A DNA stretch of 64,000 nt from JANMOK01 sp031415055. GTDB lineage: Bacteria > Pseudomonadota > Alphaproteobacteria > Rhodobacterales > Rhodobacteraceae. Positions 7,482 through 17,173 of this stretch are shown here, one piece after another. Made by a program: the position numbers and the translations under genes. The stretch's first letter is position 1. Every line of letters begins with the position of its first letter. The notes under the pieces are model-generated. The model ran no database searches. It saw only the letters and a list, made by a program, of their open reading frames with translations, and had not been told where the DNA came from. The DNA is taken from contig JANOQZ010000002.1 of assembly GCA_031415055.1 (NCBI GenBank), positions 47,603 through 111,602 of the forward strand. Direction: 5' to 3'.

Positions 7482-9254
7482 TTAATGATTGTGCCTGGGA
7501 ATAGCATTCCTCACCTGATGATACTTGACCGCCAAATCAATACAGCCGCCCGCCGCCAGTTGGCCGACATGGGCTCGGGCCATTTCTTGCCACGGGGTTT
7601 GACTGGCGGGGATGGGGGGTAGGCCGTCGGCTTTGCGGGCCTGCCAGATTTTGGCTTCGACCAAGGCGTTGCAGGTGCCTTTGTTGAGGTCAACGCGGAT
7701 CCTGTCACCGGTTCTTAGCCACGCGAGGCCGCCGCCGGCAGCGGCTTCGGGCGAGGCGTTGAGGATGGAGGGGCTATCAGCGGTTCCGCTTTGCCGTCCG
7801 TCGCCAAGCGTCGGCAGGCTGGTAATGCCGCGTTTGAGCAGGGCATCGGGCGGTTGCATGTTGACGACTTCCGCCGATCCCGGCCAGCCGATGGGACCGG
7901 TGCCGCGAATGACGAGGATGCAGTTTTCGTCGATGTTGAGCGATGCGTCATTGATGCGGTGGTGATAGTCCTCGGAGCCATCAAACACGATGGCGCGGCT
8001 TTCCCATGCGCCCTCATCGCCTTTGTTGCTTAGGTAACGGGCGCGGAATTCGGGCGAGATGACACTGGTTTTCATTATCGCGGTGTCAAACAGGTTGCCC
8101 GTCAGCACCACGAAACCAGCAGATTTTTTCAGTGGTTTGTCGAAAGGAAATATACATTCGCGGTCGTGGCTTTCGCGGTCTTTCAGGTTGGCGAACATGG
8201 ACCGGCCCGTGACGGTTTTGGTGTCGCGGATTAGCCCTTGCTGGTGCAGTTCCCACATGATCGCGGGCACGCCACCGGCACGGTAAAACCGTTCACCCAA
8301 GTATTTCCCTGCTGGTTGCACATTGGCCAGCAGCGGGATGTCATGGCCGTGGATTTGCCAGTCCGCTGGTTTGATCTCGACGCCGATGTGTTTGGCGATG
8401 GCAACGATATGGGGCTGGGCGTTTGTCGAACCGCCGATGGCCGAATTGGTTGCAATAGCGTTAAGGAATGCGTCGCGGGTCAGGATGTCTGAAGGCTTGA
8501 GGTCTTCATAAGCCATTGCGACAATACGTTTGCCGGTCTCATAGGCCATGGTTGATCGGTCGCCATAGGCCGCAGGGATTGCCGAACAACCGGTCAGCGA
8601 CATGCCCAAAGCTTCGGCCAGCGCGTTCATCGTGCTGGCAGTGCCCATGGTGTTGCAATGGCCGATGGAAGGGTTGGAGGCAGCGACCGCTTGAAAGAAC
8701 TGATCCTCGGTGATTTCTCCGGCGGCTTGTTTACGGCGAGCCCGCCAAATCGACGTGCCCGACCCCATCAGCGGGTCACCATCGTAGTATCCGTTGAGCG
8801 AAGGGCCACCCGAGAGAACGATGGCGGGGATGTCCACCGTGGCGGCGGCCATAAGACAGGCGGGCGTGGTCTTGTCGCAGCCGGTGGTCAAAACTACGGC
8901 GTCGATGGGATAACCATGAAGGATTTCGACGAGGCCGAGATAGGCGAGGTTGCGGTCCAGTGCGGCGGTGGGGCGGCGGCCGGTTTCCTGAATTGGATGC
9001 ACGGGAAATTCCATTGGGATGCCGCCTGCTTCGCGGATGCCTTCCTTTACGCGCAAAGCCAGTTCGATGTGGACACGGTTACACGGCGACAGGTCGGAAC
9101 CGGTTTGCGCGATGCCGATGATCGGCTTGCCGGAACGCAATTCGGCAACCGAATAGCGCCAGCCGAGGTATTTTTCCATATACAGCGCCACCATATCGGG
9201 GCGATGTGGGTCATCAAACCATTCGCGGGAACGGAAACGGCGGGGTTGGGTCAT
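7482..9254 (-). CDS. IlvD/Edd-family sugar-acid dehydratase (L-arabonate/D-xylonate type)
   Basis: 590 residues from the ATG at 9254; the longer open frame adds an unrelated N-terminus. It has the three iron-sulfur cysteines of the IlvD/Edd family: C58 in SPCNRVHIE, C126 in TTGCDKTTPACLMAA and C200 in GHCNTMGTAST, then AIGGSTNAQPHIVAIAKHIG. Length and the N-terminus RRFRSREWFDDPHRPDMVAL match the pentonate branch (L-arabonate, D-xylonate, sometimes galactonate) rather than dihydroxy-acid dehydratase of valine and isoleucine synthesis. Members dehydrate the aldonic acid to a 2-keto-3-deoxy acid in non-phosphorylating pentose pathways. No pathway partner lies beside it: downstream is the ArsR operon and upstream ctaD, so the precise substrate is open. 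Confidence 0.85.
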   Translation of the reverse strand: MTQPRRFRSREWFDDPHRPDMVALYMEKYLGWRYSVAELRSGKPIIGIAQTGSDLSPCNRVHIELALRVKEGIREAGGIPMEFPVHPIQETGRRPTAALDRNLAYLGLVEILHGYPIDAVVLTTGCDKTTPACLMAAATVDIPAIVLSGGPSLNGYYDGDPLMGSGTSIWRARRKQAAGEITEDQFFQAVAASNPSIGHCNTMGTASTMNALAEALGMSLTGCSAIPAAYGDRSTMAYETGKRIVAMAYEDLKPSDILTRDAFLNAIATNSAIGGSTNAQPHIVAIAKHIGVEIKPADWQIHGHDIPLLANVQPAGKYLGERFYRAGGVPAIMWELHQQGLIRDTKTVTGRSMFANLKDRESHDRECIFPFDKPLKKSAGFVVLTGNLFDTAIMKTSVISPEFRARYLSNKGDEGAWESRAIVFDGSEDYHHRINDASLNIDENCILVIRGTGPIGWPGSAEVVNMQPPDALLKRGITSLPTLGDGRQSGTADSPSILNASPEAAAGGGLAWLRTGDRIRVDLNKGTCNALVEAKIWQARKADGLPPIPASQTPWQEMARAHVGQLAAGGCIDLAVKYHQVRNAIPRHNH

Positions 9255-9442
9255 GGCAGTGTCTCCGAAATGTTGGCGGACTCGCTGCGGCGAATATGCG
9301 GCAGGGCGGGCCGGGACGAAAGCGCGGAATTTAACGGCGCGGCCCCAGCGGTGCCGATGCCGGACCGAGGCGACCACCGCAAAACACAGCAAGGTCCGGA
9401 GTCCTGGCCCCGGCCCGATGTTTTACAGCCAGACTGCCGAAT

Positions 9443-11122
9443 TCAATGTTGCGGCTGCCTGTCCCAGTCGGACTGCTTGGGCAGCGTCTCGAACGTATGC
9501 TCGGGTGGCGGGTTGGGCAGCGTCCATTCCAGCGTATCGGAATGGTCGCCCCAATAGGCGTTCTCGGTCAGCTTTTTGCCATAAAGCAACGTATAGAACA
9601 CGATGCCAAAGAACAACAGGAACGAGGCAAAGCTGAGGAAAGCGCCATAGCTGGAGATTTGGTTCCAATAGGCGAATTGTTCAGGGTAATCGATGTAGCG
9701 GCGCGGCATGCCTTGGCGGCCAAGGAAATGCTGCGGGAAGAAGGTGATATTCGCACCAATGAACATCATCCAGAAATGCAGCTTGCCCGCCCATTCGGGA
9801 TACTGGCGGCCCGACATTTTACCTATCCAATAATAGACGCCGGCAAAGATGCAGAACACGGCACCAAGGCTCATCACATAGTGGAAATGGGCGACGACGT
9901 AGTAGGTGTCGTGATAGGCGCGGTCTATGCCAGCCTGCGACAGAACGATACCGGTGACGCCGCCAAGCGTGAACAGGAACAGGAAGCCCATCGCCCAGAG
10001 CATCGGGGTTTTGAATTCCACCGCGCCGCCCCACATGGTAGCAATCCAACTGAATATCTTGATGCCGGTCGGTACCGCGATGACCATGGTCGCCAGCATG
10101 AAATAGCTTTGCTGGGTCAGCGACATGCCAACGGTATACATATGATGCGCCCAGACGACGAAACCCAAGGCGCCAATGGCGACCATCGCATAGACCATCG
10201 GCAGGTAACCGAAGATCGGTTTTTTCGAGAAGGTCGAGATCACCTGGCTGACAATGCCAAAGCCGGGCACGATGATCATGTAAACTTCGGGATGGCCAAA
10301 GAACCACAACAGATGTTGATACAAGATCGGGTCACCGCCGCCTTCGGCCTGAAAGAAGGTGGTGCCGAAATTACGGTCGGTCAGCAACATGGTGATGGCA
10401 CCGGCCAGAACCGGCAGGCTGAGCAGGATCAGGAATGCGTTGACGAAGATCGACCACGGAAACAGCGGCACTTTGTGCAGTGTCATGCCTGGGGCGCGCA
10501 TGTTGAGGAAAGTAGTGATCATGTTGATCGCGCCAAGGATCGATGAGGCACCGGAAAGATGGACGGCGAAAATCGCCATATCCATCGACATTCCGCCTTC
10601 GGAGGTTGACAGCGGCGCATACAGCACCCAGCCGACACCAGAACCAAGTTGCCCGCCTTCGCTGGGGGCAAACAGCGAGCAGACGGCCATAGTCGCGCCT
10701 GCAACGTACATCCAATACGACAGGTTGTTCATGCGCGGAAACGCCATGTCGGGCGCACCGATCATCAGGGGCATGAAATAGTTGCCAAAGCCGCCAAAAA
10801 GCGCCGGGATGACCACGAAAAACATCATCAGAATGCCGTGGCCGGTGACCATGACGTTCCACATATGGCCGTTGGGTTCGCAATTCTCGACCGCCGCGGC
10901 GACAAGGCTGAAGCCCTGCATGCACATGTGCTGAACGCCGGGTTCCATCAGTTCCAGCCGCATAAACTGGGTCATGCAGACCGAAATGAAGCCCAACAAA
11001 GCCGAGGTGAAAATATACAGAATGCCGATGTCTTTGTGGTTGGTCGACATGAACCAACGGGTGAAGAAGCCCACTTTGTGGTGCGCATCATGCGCTTGGG
11101 CGTGGGCGGTGGCGTCGGCCAT
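9443..11122 (-). CDS. ctaD: Cytochrome c oxidase subunit I (aa3-type)
   Basis: 559 residues from an ATG at 11122 preceded by GAGGAGAAT. Twelve membrane helices carry the haem-copper oxidase ligands: the low-spin haem His in [14 protein letters not shown], the Cu-B His and cross-linked Tyr in [17 protein letters not shown], the His pair in [11 protein letters not shown], and the haem a/a3 ligands in [14 protein letters not shown]. The N-terminus [20 protein letters not shown] is the standard opening of alphaproteobacterial CtaD. It reduces O2 to water in the inner membrane and pumps protons. The other subunits (ctaC, ctaE) are not nearby; a separate ctaD locus is common in Rhodobacteraceae. 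Confidence 0.95.
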   Translation of the reverse strand: MADATAHAQAHDAHHKVGFFTRWFMSTNHKDIGILYIFTSALLGFISVCMTQFMRLELMEPGVQHMCMQGFSLVAAAVENCEPNGHMWNVMVTGHGILMMFFVVIPALFGGFGNYFMPLMIGAPDMAFPRMNNLSYWMYVAGATMAVCSLFAPSEGGQLGSGVGWVLYAPLSTSEGGMSMDMAIFAVHLSGASSILGAINMITTFLNMRAPGMTLHKVPLFPWSIFVNAFLILLSLPVLAGAITMLLTDRNFGTTFFQAEGGGDPILYQHLLWFFGHPEVYMIIVPGFGIVSQVISTFSKKPIFGYLPMVYAMVAIGALGFVVWAHHMYTVGMSLTQQSYFMLATMVIAVPTGIKIFSWIATMWGGAVEFKTPMLWAMGFLFLFTLGGVTGIVLSQAGIDRAYHDTYYVVAHFHYVMSLGAVFCIFAGVYYWIGKMSGRQYPEWAGKLHFWMMFIGANITFFPQHFLGRQGMPRRYIDYPEQFAYWNQISSYGAFLSFASFLLFFGIVFYTLLYGKKLTENAYWGDHSDTLEWTLPNPPPEHTFETLPKQSDWDRQPQH

Positions 11123-11260
11123 TCTATTCTCCTCATCACAGTCGTTTGGACTGCGATTCCCCAAAGGGAAACCTGTTTGTTGCAAGCGGTTTAGCGCGGT
11201 GTTAGGGCGCACTCAACAGCAAGAACGCCGCAGCGCCGAAAAAAAGCGGTTTGGCTTGGA

Positions 11261-11938
11261 TCAGTTGGCGAAGACTTTGGTGAAAGCGGACCTGAGCGCG
11301 GCGTCCAGATCGTCCATCGTCACCGGCAATCCGAGATCGACCAGAGAGGTCACGCCATAGCCGCCGATCCCACAGGCCACGATACCGTCATAGTGGCTAA
11401 GGTCAGGCTCCACATTGATCGAGATGCCGTGGAAGGCGACCCATTTGCGGATGCGCACGCCGATGGCGGCGATTTTATCTTCGGCCGGTCTGCCGTCGGG
11501 CTGCGGTGGCTTGTCGGGGCGGGCGACCCAGACGCCAACGCGACCTTGGCGGCGTTCGCCGGTGACGTTGAACTCTGCGAGGGTCTGGATCACCCATTCT
11601 TCCAGCTTGCAGACGTATTTTCGCACATCGCGGCCACGTTGGTTGAGGTCAAGCATGGCATAGGCGACGCGCTGACCGGGGCCGTGATAGGTGTACTGGC
11701 CACCGCGACGGGTTGGGTAGACCGGGAAGCGGTCGGGTTGCAGCAAGTCCGCCGGATTGGCGCTGACCCCGGCGGTGTAGAGCGGTGGGTGTTCGAGCAG
11801 CCAGATGCGTTCCGGCGCTTGGCCTGCAATCATGGCGGCGACATGAGAGTCCATTTCCGCCATTGCCGCTGGATATGGCACAGGCAGTTCGGTGCACGTC
11901 CACACAAGCGAGCCGGTATTGCCGGAACCATCCATCAT
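11261..11938 (-). CDS. lipB: Octanoyl-ACP:protein N-octanoyltransferase (lipoate biosynthesis)
   Basis: 225 residues from the ATG at 11938 (an adjacent ATG at 11935 is equally possible). Family motifs are complete: [20 protein letters not shown], the catalytic lysine K155 in [19 protein letters not shown] and the thioester cysteine C189 in [14 protein letters not shown]. LipB moves octanoate from acyl carrier protein to the lipoyl domains of pyruvate and 2-oxoglutarate dehydrogenases and GcvH; LipA then adds sulfur. A longer frame to 12043 exists but its extra 35 residues are not family-like. It follows ctaD upstream in the same orientation, 138 bases away. Confidence 0.93.
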   Translation of the reverse strand: MMDGSGNTGSLVWTCTELPVPYPAAMAEMDSHVAAMIAGQAPERIWLLEHPPLYTAGVSANPADLLQPDRFPVYPTRRGGQYTYHGPGQRVAYAMLDLNQRGRDVRKYVCKLEEWVIQTLAEFNVTGERRQGRVGVWVARPDKPPQPDGRPAEDKIAAIGVRIRKWVAFHGISINVEPDLSHYDGIVACGIGGYGVTSLVDLGLPVTMDDLDAALRSAFTKVFAN

Positions 11939-12097
11939 GGGCCCGAGTCTAGGCGGCTCGGCCTGACGGCACAAGGGTGGGCAATGTTGCGTCAGCAAAG
12001 GTTTGTTGTCCGAATCCGCCGCATGTTCTACGTTAAATTTCACGACAGACTGTTTGCCGAACGGCTGTACACATCAATGATACGATAGGAGAAGTGA

Positions 12098-12532
12098 ATG
12101 GGCGCTGATACCAAGCACAAAGGCCATTGTTTCTGTGGCGCGGTCGAACTGGAAGTGACCGGCGATCCGGCGGCGATGGGCTATTGCCACTGCGATTCCT
12201 GCCGTCAGTGGTCGGCCGGGCCGGTCAACGCCTTCACCCTTTGGCCGCCGGAAACGGTGAAAGTCACCAAAGGCGCCGACAAGGTAATGTCGTTCCAGAA
12301 GTCGGCGAACTCGGTGCGCAAGTGGTGCAGTGTCTGCGGCGGCCATCTGCTGACCGATCACCCGCAATGGAAACTTGTCGATGTCTATGCAGCGATCCTG
12401 CCCGACGTGCCGTTCACGGCCATGCTGCATGTCAATTACCAGAATACCGTGCTGCCGATGAAAGACGGCCTGCCGAAACAAAAGGATTTCCCGACCGAAC
12501 TGGGAGGAACTGGCACGCTTGTGGCCGAGTGA
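12098..12532 (+). CDS. GFA-family zinc protein (S-(hydroxymethyl)glutathione synthase-like)
   Basis: 144 residues with the zinc-binding cysteines of the GFA fold: GHCFCGAVELEV, YCHCDSCRQWS and KWCSVCGGHLL. AGGAGAAGTGA lies directly before the ATG. The family is named for a glutathione-dependent formaldehyde-activating enzyme, but that activity is doubtful for most members, so substrate is left open. The gene stands alone between lipB (divergent) and tRNA-Leu. Confidence 0.85.
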   Translation: MGADTKHKGHCFCGAVELEVTGDPAAMGYCHCDSCRQWSAGPVNAFTLWPPETVKVTKGADKVMSFQKSANSVRKWCSVCGGHLLTDHPQWKLVDVYAAILPDVPFTAMLHVNYQNTVLPMKDGLPKQKDFPTELGGTGTLVAE

Positions 12533-12574
12533 GGCTGCCGGATCGGCACCCGCGCAAACTGCCCACTTTCGGGC

Positions 12575-12603
12575 TTCACAACGGTTGGACCCTTTGCTAT
12601 CAC
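12575..12603 (+). promoter_or_regulatory. Possible promoter of tRNA-Leu
   Basis: TTCACA at 12575-12580 (five of six to TTGACA) and TATCAC at 12598-12603 are separated by 17 bases and end 15 bases before the tRNA 5' end. The -10 match is weak, so this is a tentative call from spacing and position. Confidence 0.3.
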
Positions 12604-12618
12604 CCCGCCACCTTGAAT

Positions 12619-12704
12619 GCGGTTGTGGCGGAATGGTAGACGCGCAGCGTTGAGGTCGCTGTGGGGTAACTCCCGTGGAGGTTCGAGTCCTCTCAACCGC
12701 ACCA
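12619..12704 (+). tRNA. tRNA-Leu (anticodon GAG)
   Basis: 86 bases including an encoded CCA. Acceptor GCGGTTG at the 5' end pairs with CAACCGC at 12694-12700. The anticodon stem CAGCG/CGCTG closes the loop TTGAGGT, giving anticodon GAG. A long variable arm, GTGGGGTAACTCCCGT, marks it as class II, and the T arm GGAGGTTCGAGTCCTC is standard. It reads CUU and CUC codons. The gene abuts the stop codon of the next, convergent gene. Confidence 0.95.
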
Positions 12705-12706
12705 GA

Positions 12707-13345
12707 TCAGATTTTGACTTTGGCCGTCTTTTGATTGCGGCTCAGCCAGAAACCTGCACACAGCAACGCTACTGCGAACGGACCAAGTGCCGAGGGCAAT
12801 GGCACGGGTGAGGGGGTGGGACTGAGACTGACATTGTCAATCTCGAAATGGGTGTTGGTGAAGTCGTGCTCGGGCGAGGGGCCATTGACCGTCGAAATGA
12901 TCAGTTCGTCAAGGTCGAGAAACAGCGAGCCAAAGAACAGGCTGGGCGCGGCACCCATGGCAAAGATCGACTGGGCAATCGTCAGCCCGCCGCGATAGCC
13001 AGTGACAATGACGTTGTCATAGGCACTACAGCCAAAGCAATCGCCATTGAGCGGGAACAATTCAAAACTGACCAGATCGAAACGGTCGCCGGTGCTAAAA
13101 CTCAAGGCCTTGGTGAAGTGTCCGTCGCTTGGGTTGTCGAGATGGGCGCGACCGTCGCCTTCGCCAAATTCGCCGGAAGTGAAGCCGGTCATGTCGATGC
13201 CGTCTTCGGAATAAAGATCATCAATGAAATTGCCGTTGGTATCGGCCATTATGCCGAGACCCTCGTCAAAAGTCATGGTCAGGGCACTGGCCGACGAGGC
13301 CATGCAGGTAAACGCAACTATGGCAGCAAGTGTTTGAATACGCAA
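12707..13345 (-). CDS. Secreted protein with VPLPSA-type (PEP-CTERM-like) C-terminal sorting signal
   Basis: 212 residues beginning at a TTG at 13345, with a GGGGGT upstream; the N-terminus MRIQTLAAIVAFTCMASSASA is a Sec signal peptide. The body is acidic and contains AYDNVIVTGYRGG and HFEIDNVSLSPTPS, a jelly-roll-like pattern. The C-terminus SPVPLPSALGPFAVALLCAG then a basic tail is the VPLPA/VPLPSA tripartite signal: motif, membrane helix, cluster of K and R. In Rhodobacteraceae such proteins are processed by an exosortase and are thought to reach the outer surface or biofilm matrix. No exosortase gene is in the window. It ends three bases from tRNA-Leu. Confidence 0.72.
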   Translation of the reverse strand: MRIQTLAAIVAFTCMASSASALTMTFDEGLGIMADTNGNFIDDLYSEDGIDMTGFTSGEFGEGDGRAHLDNPSDGHFTKALSFSTGDRFDLVSFELFPLNGDCFGCSAYDNVIVTGYRGGLTIAQSIFAMGAAPSLFFGSLFLDLDELIISTVNGPSPEHDFTNTHFEIDNVSLSPTPSPVPLPSALGPFAVALLCAGFWLSRNQKTAKVKI

Positions 13346-13586
13346 AGCAACCCCCGTTTGTTATGATTGGCGCAACATTTACATAGGCGTCCTGTTGGGC
13401 GAAATGCTATTCGGTGCGCCGTCGCATTGCAAGCGGCACGAAAACCCGTCGGCGGAAAGCAACACTTCCGCCTGTGGGATTGTTCGGATTGGTATGGATA
13501 ATTCATTGCAACCCAAATCGTTTTGAGGCTACGGTTCCAGCCGAGGCAGCGCAGACTGCCTAAGTCTGACCGGGTTGGAAAGTTTA

Positions 13587-14690
13587 ATGGTTTCAGGAAT
13601 GACGGGTGACGCCTTTGTGGTGTTTGACCGCGTGCAGAAAAGCTACGACGGCGAGACGCTGGTCGTGAAGGATTTGAACCTGAGCATTGCCAAGGGCGAG
13701 TTCCTGACCATGCTTGGCCCGTCCGGGTCGGGCAAAACGACGTGCTTGATGATGTTGGCAGGCTTTGAAACCGCGACGCATGGCGAGATACTGTTGGGCG
13801 GCAAACCGATCAATTCGGTGCCGCCGCACAAGCGCGGCATTGGCATGGTGTTTCAGAACTATGCTCTGTTCCCGCATATGACGGTGGGCGAGAACCTGTC
13901 GTTTCCGTTGGAAGTGCGCGGCATCGGCAAGACCGAGCGCGAGGATAAGGTCAAGAAAGCGCTGGATATGGTGCAAATGGGGGCGTTCCTCAACCGGCGT
14001 CCGGCGCAGTTATCTGGTGGTCAACAACAGCGGATTGCTTTGTCACGCGCCTTGGTGTTTGAGCCTGAATTGGTGTTGATGGACGAGCCCTTGGGCGCAT
14101 TGGACAAGCAGTTGCGCGAGCATATGCAGTTTGAGATCAAGCATTTGCACGACCGTTTGGGGATTACCGTGGTCTATGTGACCCACGATCAGGGCGAAGC
14201 GTTGACGATGAGCGACCGGGTAGCGGTGTTCAACGACGGTCGCATTCAGCAATTGGCCGCTCCGGAAGATTTGTATGAAAGGCCCGAGAATTCGTTCGTG
14301 GCGCAATTCATTGGTGAGAATAATACGCTGGACGGCGTGGTCGAAAAAATCGGCAATGGCCGGTGTGCGGTACGCTTGCCGACCGGTGAGATCATCGATG
14401 CGGTACCGGTGAATGTAACCCATGAAGGTGAGAAGACTTTGGTATCGATCCGACCAGAAAGGGTCGAATTCAAGCCGGAAATGTTGCCCAAGGGCGGGCA
14501 TACGCTGAATGCGGAGGTGCTGGAGTTCATCTATATGGGCGACATTTTCCGCACCCGTGTTCGCGCAGCCGGGCGGGATGATTTCGTGATCAAATGCCGC
14601 AACGCGGCGGGCCAGGTGAAATTAGTGCCAGGTCAGCAGATCAATATCGGTTGGAAAGTGGAGGATTGCCGCGCGCTGGATGCGGCGTAA
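13587..14690 (+). CDS. Spermidine/putrescine-type ABC transporter ATP-binding protein
   Basis: 367 residues from the ATG at 13587, which has GGAAAG upstream; a TTG four codons earlier is possible. It holds Walker A GPSGSGKTT, Q-loop NYALFPHMTVGENLSFPLEV, signature LSGGQQQRIALSRAL, Walker B LVLMDEPLGALDKQLREHM, the H-loop VTHDQGEALTMSDR and a C-terminal TOBE domain (SIRPERVEF). It is PotA-like and energises the two permeases downstream. It is the first gene of a four-gene operon (ATPase, binding protein, two permeases). Substrate class (polyamine or a related cationic compound) is inferred from family only. Confidence 0.88.
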   Translation: MVSGMTGDAFVVFDRVQKSYDGETLVVKDLNLSIAKGEFLTMLGPSGSGKTTCLMMLAGFETATHGEILLGGKPINSVPPHKRGIGMVFQNYALFPHMTVGENLSFPLEVRGIGKTEREDKVKKALDMVQMGAFLNRRPAQLSGGQQQRIALSRALVFEPELVLMDEPLGALDKQLREHMQFEIKHLHDRLGITVVYVTHDQGEALTMSDRVAVFNDGRIQQLAAPEDLYERPENSFVAQFIGENNTLDGVVEKIGNGRCAVRLPTGEIIDAVPVNVTHEGEKTLVSIRPERVEFKPEMLPKGGHTLNAEVLEFIYMGDIFRTRVRAAGRDDFVIKCRNAAGQVKLVPGQQINIGWKVEDCRALDAA

Positions 14691-14765
14691 GGCTTTGCCG
14701 CTTTGTTGGACTGTCCAGCGATAGAGCGGTTTCAAAACAGGGAATGGACGGATTGGGAGAAAGAA

Positions 14766-15848
14766 ATGAGAACAAAACTAATGCTTGCCACGACGGCACT
14801 GGTGTCGGCGGCCTCGCTGAACTTGGCGATGGCTGCGGATGTAACCGTCATGTCCTGGGGCGGGGCCTATACCGTCAGCCAAGTCGAGGCCTATCATAAG
14901 CCGTTCACGGCTGCGACCGGGATCAATATCATCTCGGTGGACGCCGACAATCCGGCGACGCCGATCAAGGCGCAAGTCGAGGCCAACAACGTGACCATCG
15001 ATGTGGCCGACGTTGAATATGCCGACGCCATCCGGCTATGCGACGAAGGTCTGCTGGAGTCCATTGACATTAGCACTTTCCCGGCAGCGCCCGATGGCAC
15101 TTCGGCTGCTGACGATTTCCTGCCCGGCGCAGTTACCGAATGCGCGGTTTCGACAATCGTGTTCTCGACCATTTACGCCTATGACTCGACGGTGTTCCCC
15201 GAGGGCCCAACAACGATGGCCGATTTCTTTGATCTGGAAAAATTCCCGGGCAAACGCGGCATGCGCAAGGGTGCCAAAGCCAATCTGGAAATGGCGCTGA
15301 TGGCCGACGGCGTTCCGGCGGCGGAAGTTTATGACATGCTGTCGACCGACGAAGGCGTCGATCGTGCGTTCGCCAAACTCGACACGATCAAAGGCGAAAT
15401 GATTTGGTGGGAAGCCGGCGCACAGCCGCCGCAGTTGTTGGCTGACGGCGAGTTGGCAATGTCGACTGCCTATAATGGCCGTATCTTCGGGGCCGCTGTC
15501 GGCGAAGGCAAACCATTCGTGACCGTTTGGGATGGCCAAGTTTATGAATACGACCTGTTCGTAATCCCCAAAGGTGCGCCGAACCTTGAAGGTGCGTTGG
15601 AGTTCCTCAAGTTCTCGACTTCGACGCAGGCGTTGGCCGATCAGGCAAAATGGATCAGCTATGGCCCGGCACGGTTGTCCTCGGGCGCGCTTGTCGGGCT
15701 GTATCAGGACGGCAAAACCGAAATGGCCCCGCATATGCCGACAGCGGAAGTGAACCTTGGGAACGCCCTGGCGTCGTCTTACGAGTTCTGGGTCGACCGC
15801 GATGCCGAGCTGAACGAACGGTTCAACGCTTGGTTGGCGGCAAGCTAA
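14766..15848 (+). CDS. Periplasmic substrate-binding protein of spermidine/putrescine-type ABC transporter
   Basis: 360 residues from an ATG at 14766 with a GGGAGAAAGAA upstream. Sec signal MRTKLMLATTALVSAASLNL ends near AMA. The mature protein follows PotD-type binding proteins: VTVMSWGGAYTVSQVEAYHK, GINIISVDADNPATPIKAQV, AVSTIVFSTIYAYDSTVFPE, FPGKRGMRKGAKANLEMALM and SYEFWVDRDAELNERFNAWL. It captures the solute in the periplasm for the permease pair downstream. The opening VMSWGGAY is typical of the subgroup found in Rhodobacteraceae whose ligand may be an amine or opine-like compound; the ligand cannot be read from the sequence. Confidence 0.88.
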   Translation: MRTKLMLATTALVSAASLNLAMAADVTVMSWGGAYTVSQVEAYHKPFTAATGINIISVDADNPATPIKAQVEANNVTIDVADVEYADAIRLCDEGLLESIDISTFPAAPDGTSAADDFLPGAVTECAVSTIVFSTIYAYDSTVFPEGPTTMADFFDLEKFPGKRGMRKGAKANLEMALMADGVPAAEVYDMLSTDEGVDRAFAKLDTIKGEMIWWEAGAQPPQLLADGELAMSTAYNGRIFGAAVGEGKPFVTVWDGQVYEYDLFVIPKGAPNLEGALEFLKFSTSTQALADQAKWISYGPARLSSGALVGLYQDGKTEMAPHMPTAEVNLGNALASSYEFWVDRDAELNERFNAWLAAS

Positions 15849-15909
15849 TACGAAATATCCTTGGGCGCGGGAGCAATCCTGCGCCTTTGACCTAGTTGAA
15901 GGATTTCAT

Positions 15910-17169
15910 GTGGCCGATAGTCTTGCAGACCTGGGAATGCTGCGAACCGCCGACGGGCGGCCGCTGCAGTCGGCTTTGGCGCGGTCACAGCGGCGTGCGC
16001 AGTGGCGGGCACTGTTCCTGGTGCTGCCGCTGCTGGTTTTTGTCCTTCTGACCTTCGTGATGCCGATTGGCACAATGCTTTACCGATCCGTCAACAACCC
16101 GGCTTTTCTCAACAACATGCCCGCGACAGTGGCGTGGTTCGCTGCCAATCCGGTGGGAACCGGGCCGGATGAATTGGCCTATGCAGCGCTGGTGACTGAT
16201 CTGCAGGCCGGAGCCGTGGCCAAGACCGTTGGCATCGTGGCGGCGCGGATCAACTATGACGTGTCGGGCACGCGGTCGCTGTTCACCTCGGCGGCGCGCA
16301 AGGTCAAAGGTCTGGAGCCGCCGTTCAAGCAGGCGATGATTGACCTTAATGAAGACTGGGGCAGCCCCGAAGTCTGGGCGGCGATGCGGGCGGCTTCGGC
16401 CAAGCACAGCACCCAGTTCTATCTGGCCGCGGTTGACATGAAAACCGATCTGAACGGCAAAGCCGAGCGTGTGCCGGAAAATCAACGGATCTACGTGAAA
16501 CTGTTTTGGAAAACGCTGTGGCTGTCTGCTGTCATTGCCGGTATTTGCCTGATAATTGGCTTTCCAGTCGCCCATTTGCTGGCGACGCTGCCGATGCGTT
16601 ATTCCAACCTTTTGATGATATTGGTGTTGTTGCCGTTCTGGACCTCGCTTCTGGTGCGAACGACCAGTTGGATTGCGCTCTTGCAAAGCAAAGGCATAGT
16701 CAACGACCTGTTGGTTTGGCTGGGCATCATCAGCGAAGCGGGCCGGGTGCAGATGATGTACAACCAGACCGGCACCATTGTGGCGATGACGCACATCCTG
16801 CTGCCGTTCATGATTCTGCCGCTGTATTCGGTCATGCGCACAATCAGGCCGACGTACGTGCGGGCGGCGCGATCCTTGGGAGCGACCAGTTGGACGGCGT
16901 TCCGGAGGGTTTATTTACCACAGACGGTGCCGGGAATCGGTGCCGGGGCGTTGTTGGTATTCATTTTGGCGGTTGGGTACTACATCACGCCGGCACTGGT
17001 CGGTGGGTCAACTGGCGTGCTGATTTCGAACCAAATTGCCTATCACATGACGGATTCACTGAACTGGTCGATGGCGGCGGCGCTGGCGGCATTGCTTTTG
17101 GCGGGTGTTTTGCTGCTGTATTGGCTGTATGACCGGATCATCGGCATCGACAACATGAAGCTGGGATAG
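15910..17169 (+). CDS. ABC transporter permease (PotB-like) with long periplasmic loop
   Basis: 419 residues from a GTG at 15910 with GAAGGA upstream. TM1 (FLVLPLLVFVLLTFVMPIGT, about 35-58) is followed by a soluble stretch of about 130 residues, absent from ordinary PotB, then five more helices. The EAA loop is present in the region RAARSLGATSWTAFRRVYLP. The inserted segment (roughly residues 60-195, from NNPAFLNNMP to NQRIYVKLFW) is predicted to face the periplasm between TM1 and TM2 and may touch the binding protein. Permease domain role is clear; the loop's role is unknown. The next permease starts five bases after the stop. Confidence 0.87.
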   Translation: MADSLADLGMLRTADGRPLQSALARSQRRAQWRALFLVLPLLVFVLLTFVMPIGTMLYRSVNNPAFLNNMPATVAWFAANPVGTGPDELAYAALVTDLQAGAVAKTVGIVAARINYDVSGTRSLFTSAARKVKGLEPPFKQAMIDLNEDWGSPEVWAAMRAASAKHSTQFYLAAVDMKTDLNGKAERVPENQRIYVKLFWKTLWLSAVIAGICLIIGFPVAHLLATLPMRYSNLLMILVLLPFWTSLLVRTTSWIALLQSKGIVNDLLVWLGIISEAGRVQMMYNQTGTIVAMTHILLPFMILPLYSVMRTIRPTYVRAARSLGATSWTAFRRVYLPQTVPGIGAGALLVFILAVGYYITPALVGGSTGVLISNQIAYHMTDSLNWSMAAALAALLLAGVLLLYWLYDRIIGIDNMKLG

Positions 17170-17173
17170 AGCC

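Noticed and set aside
9255..9392. 46-residue N-terminal extension of the dehydratase
   Set aside because: Arg-rich and not family-like; the ATG at 9254 gives the standard start.
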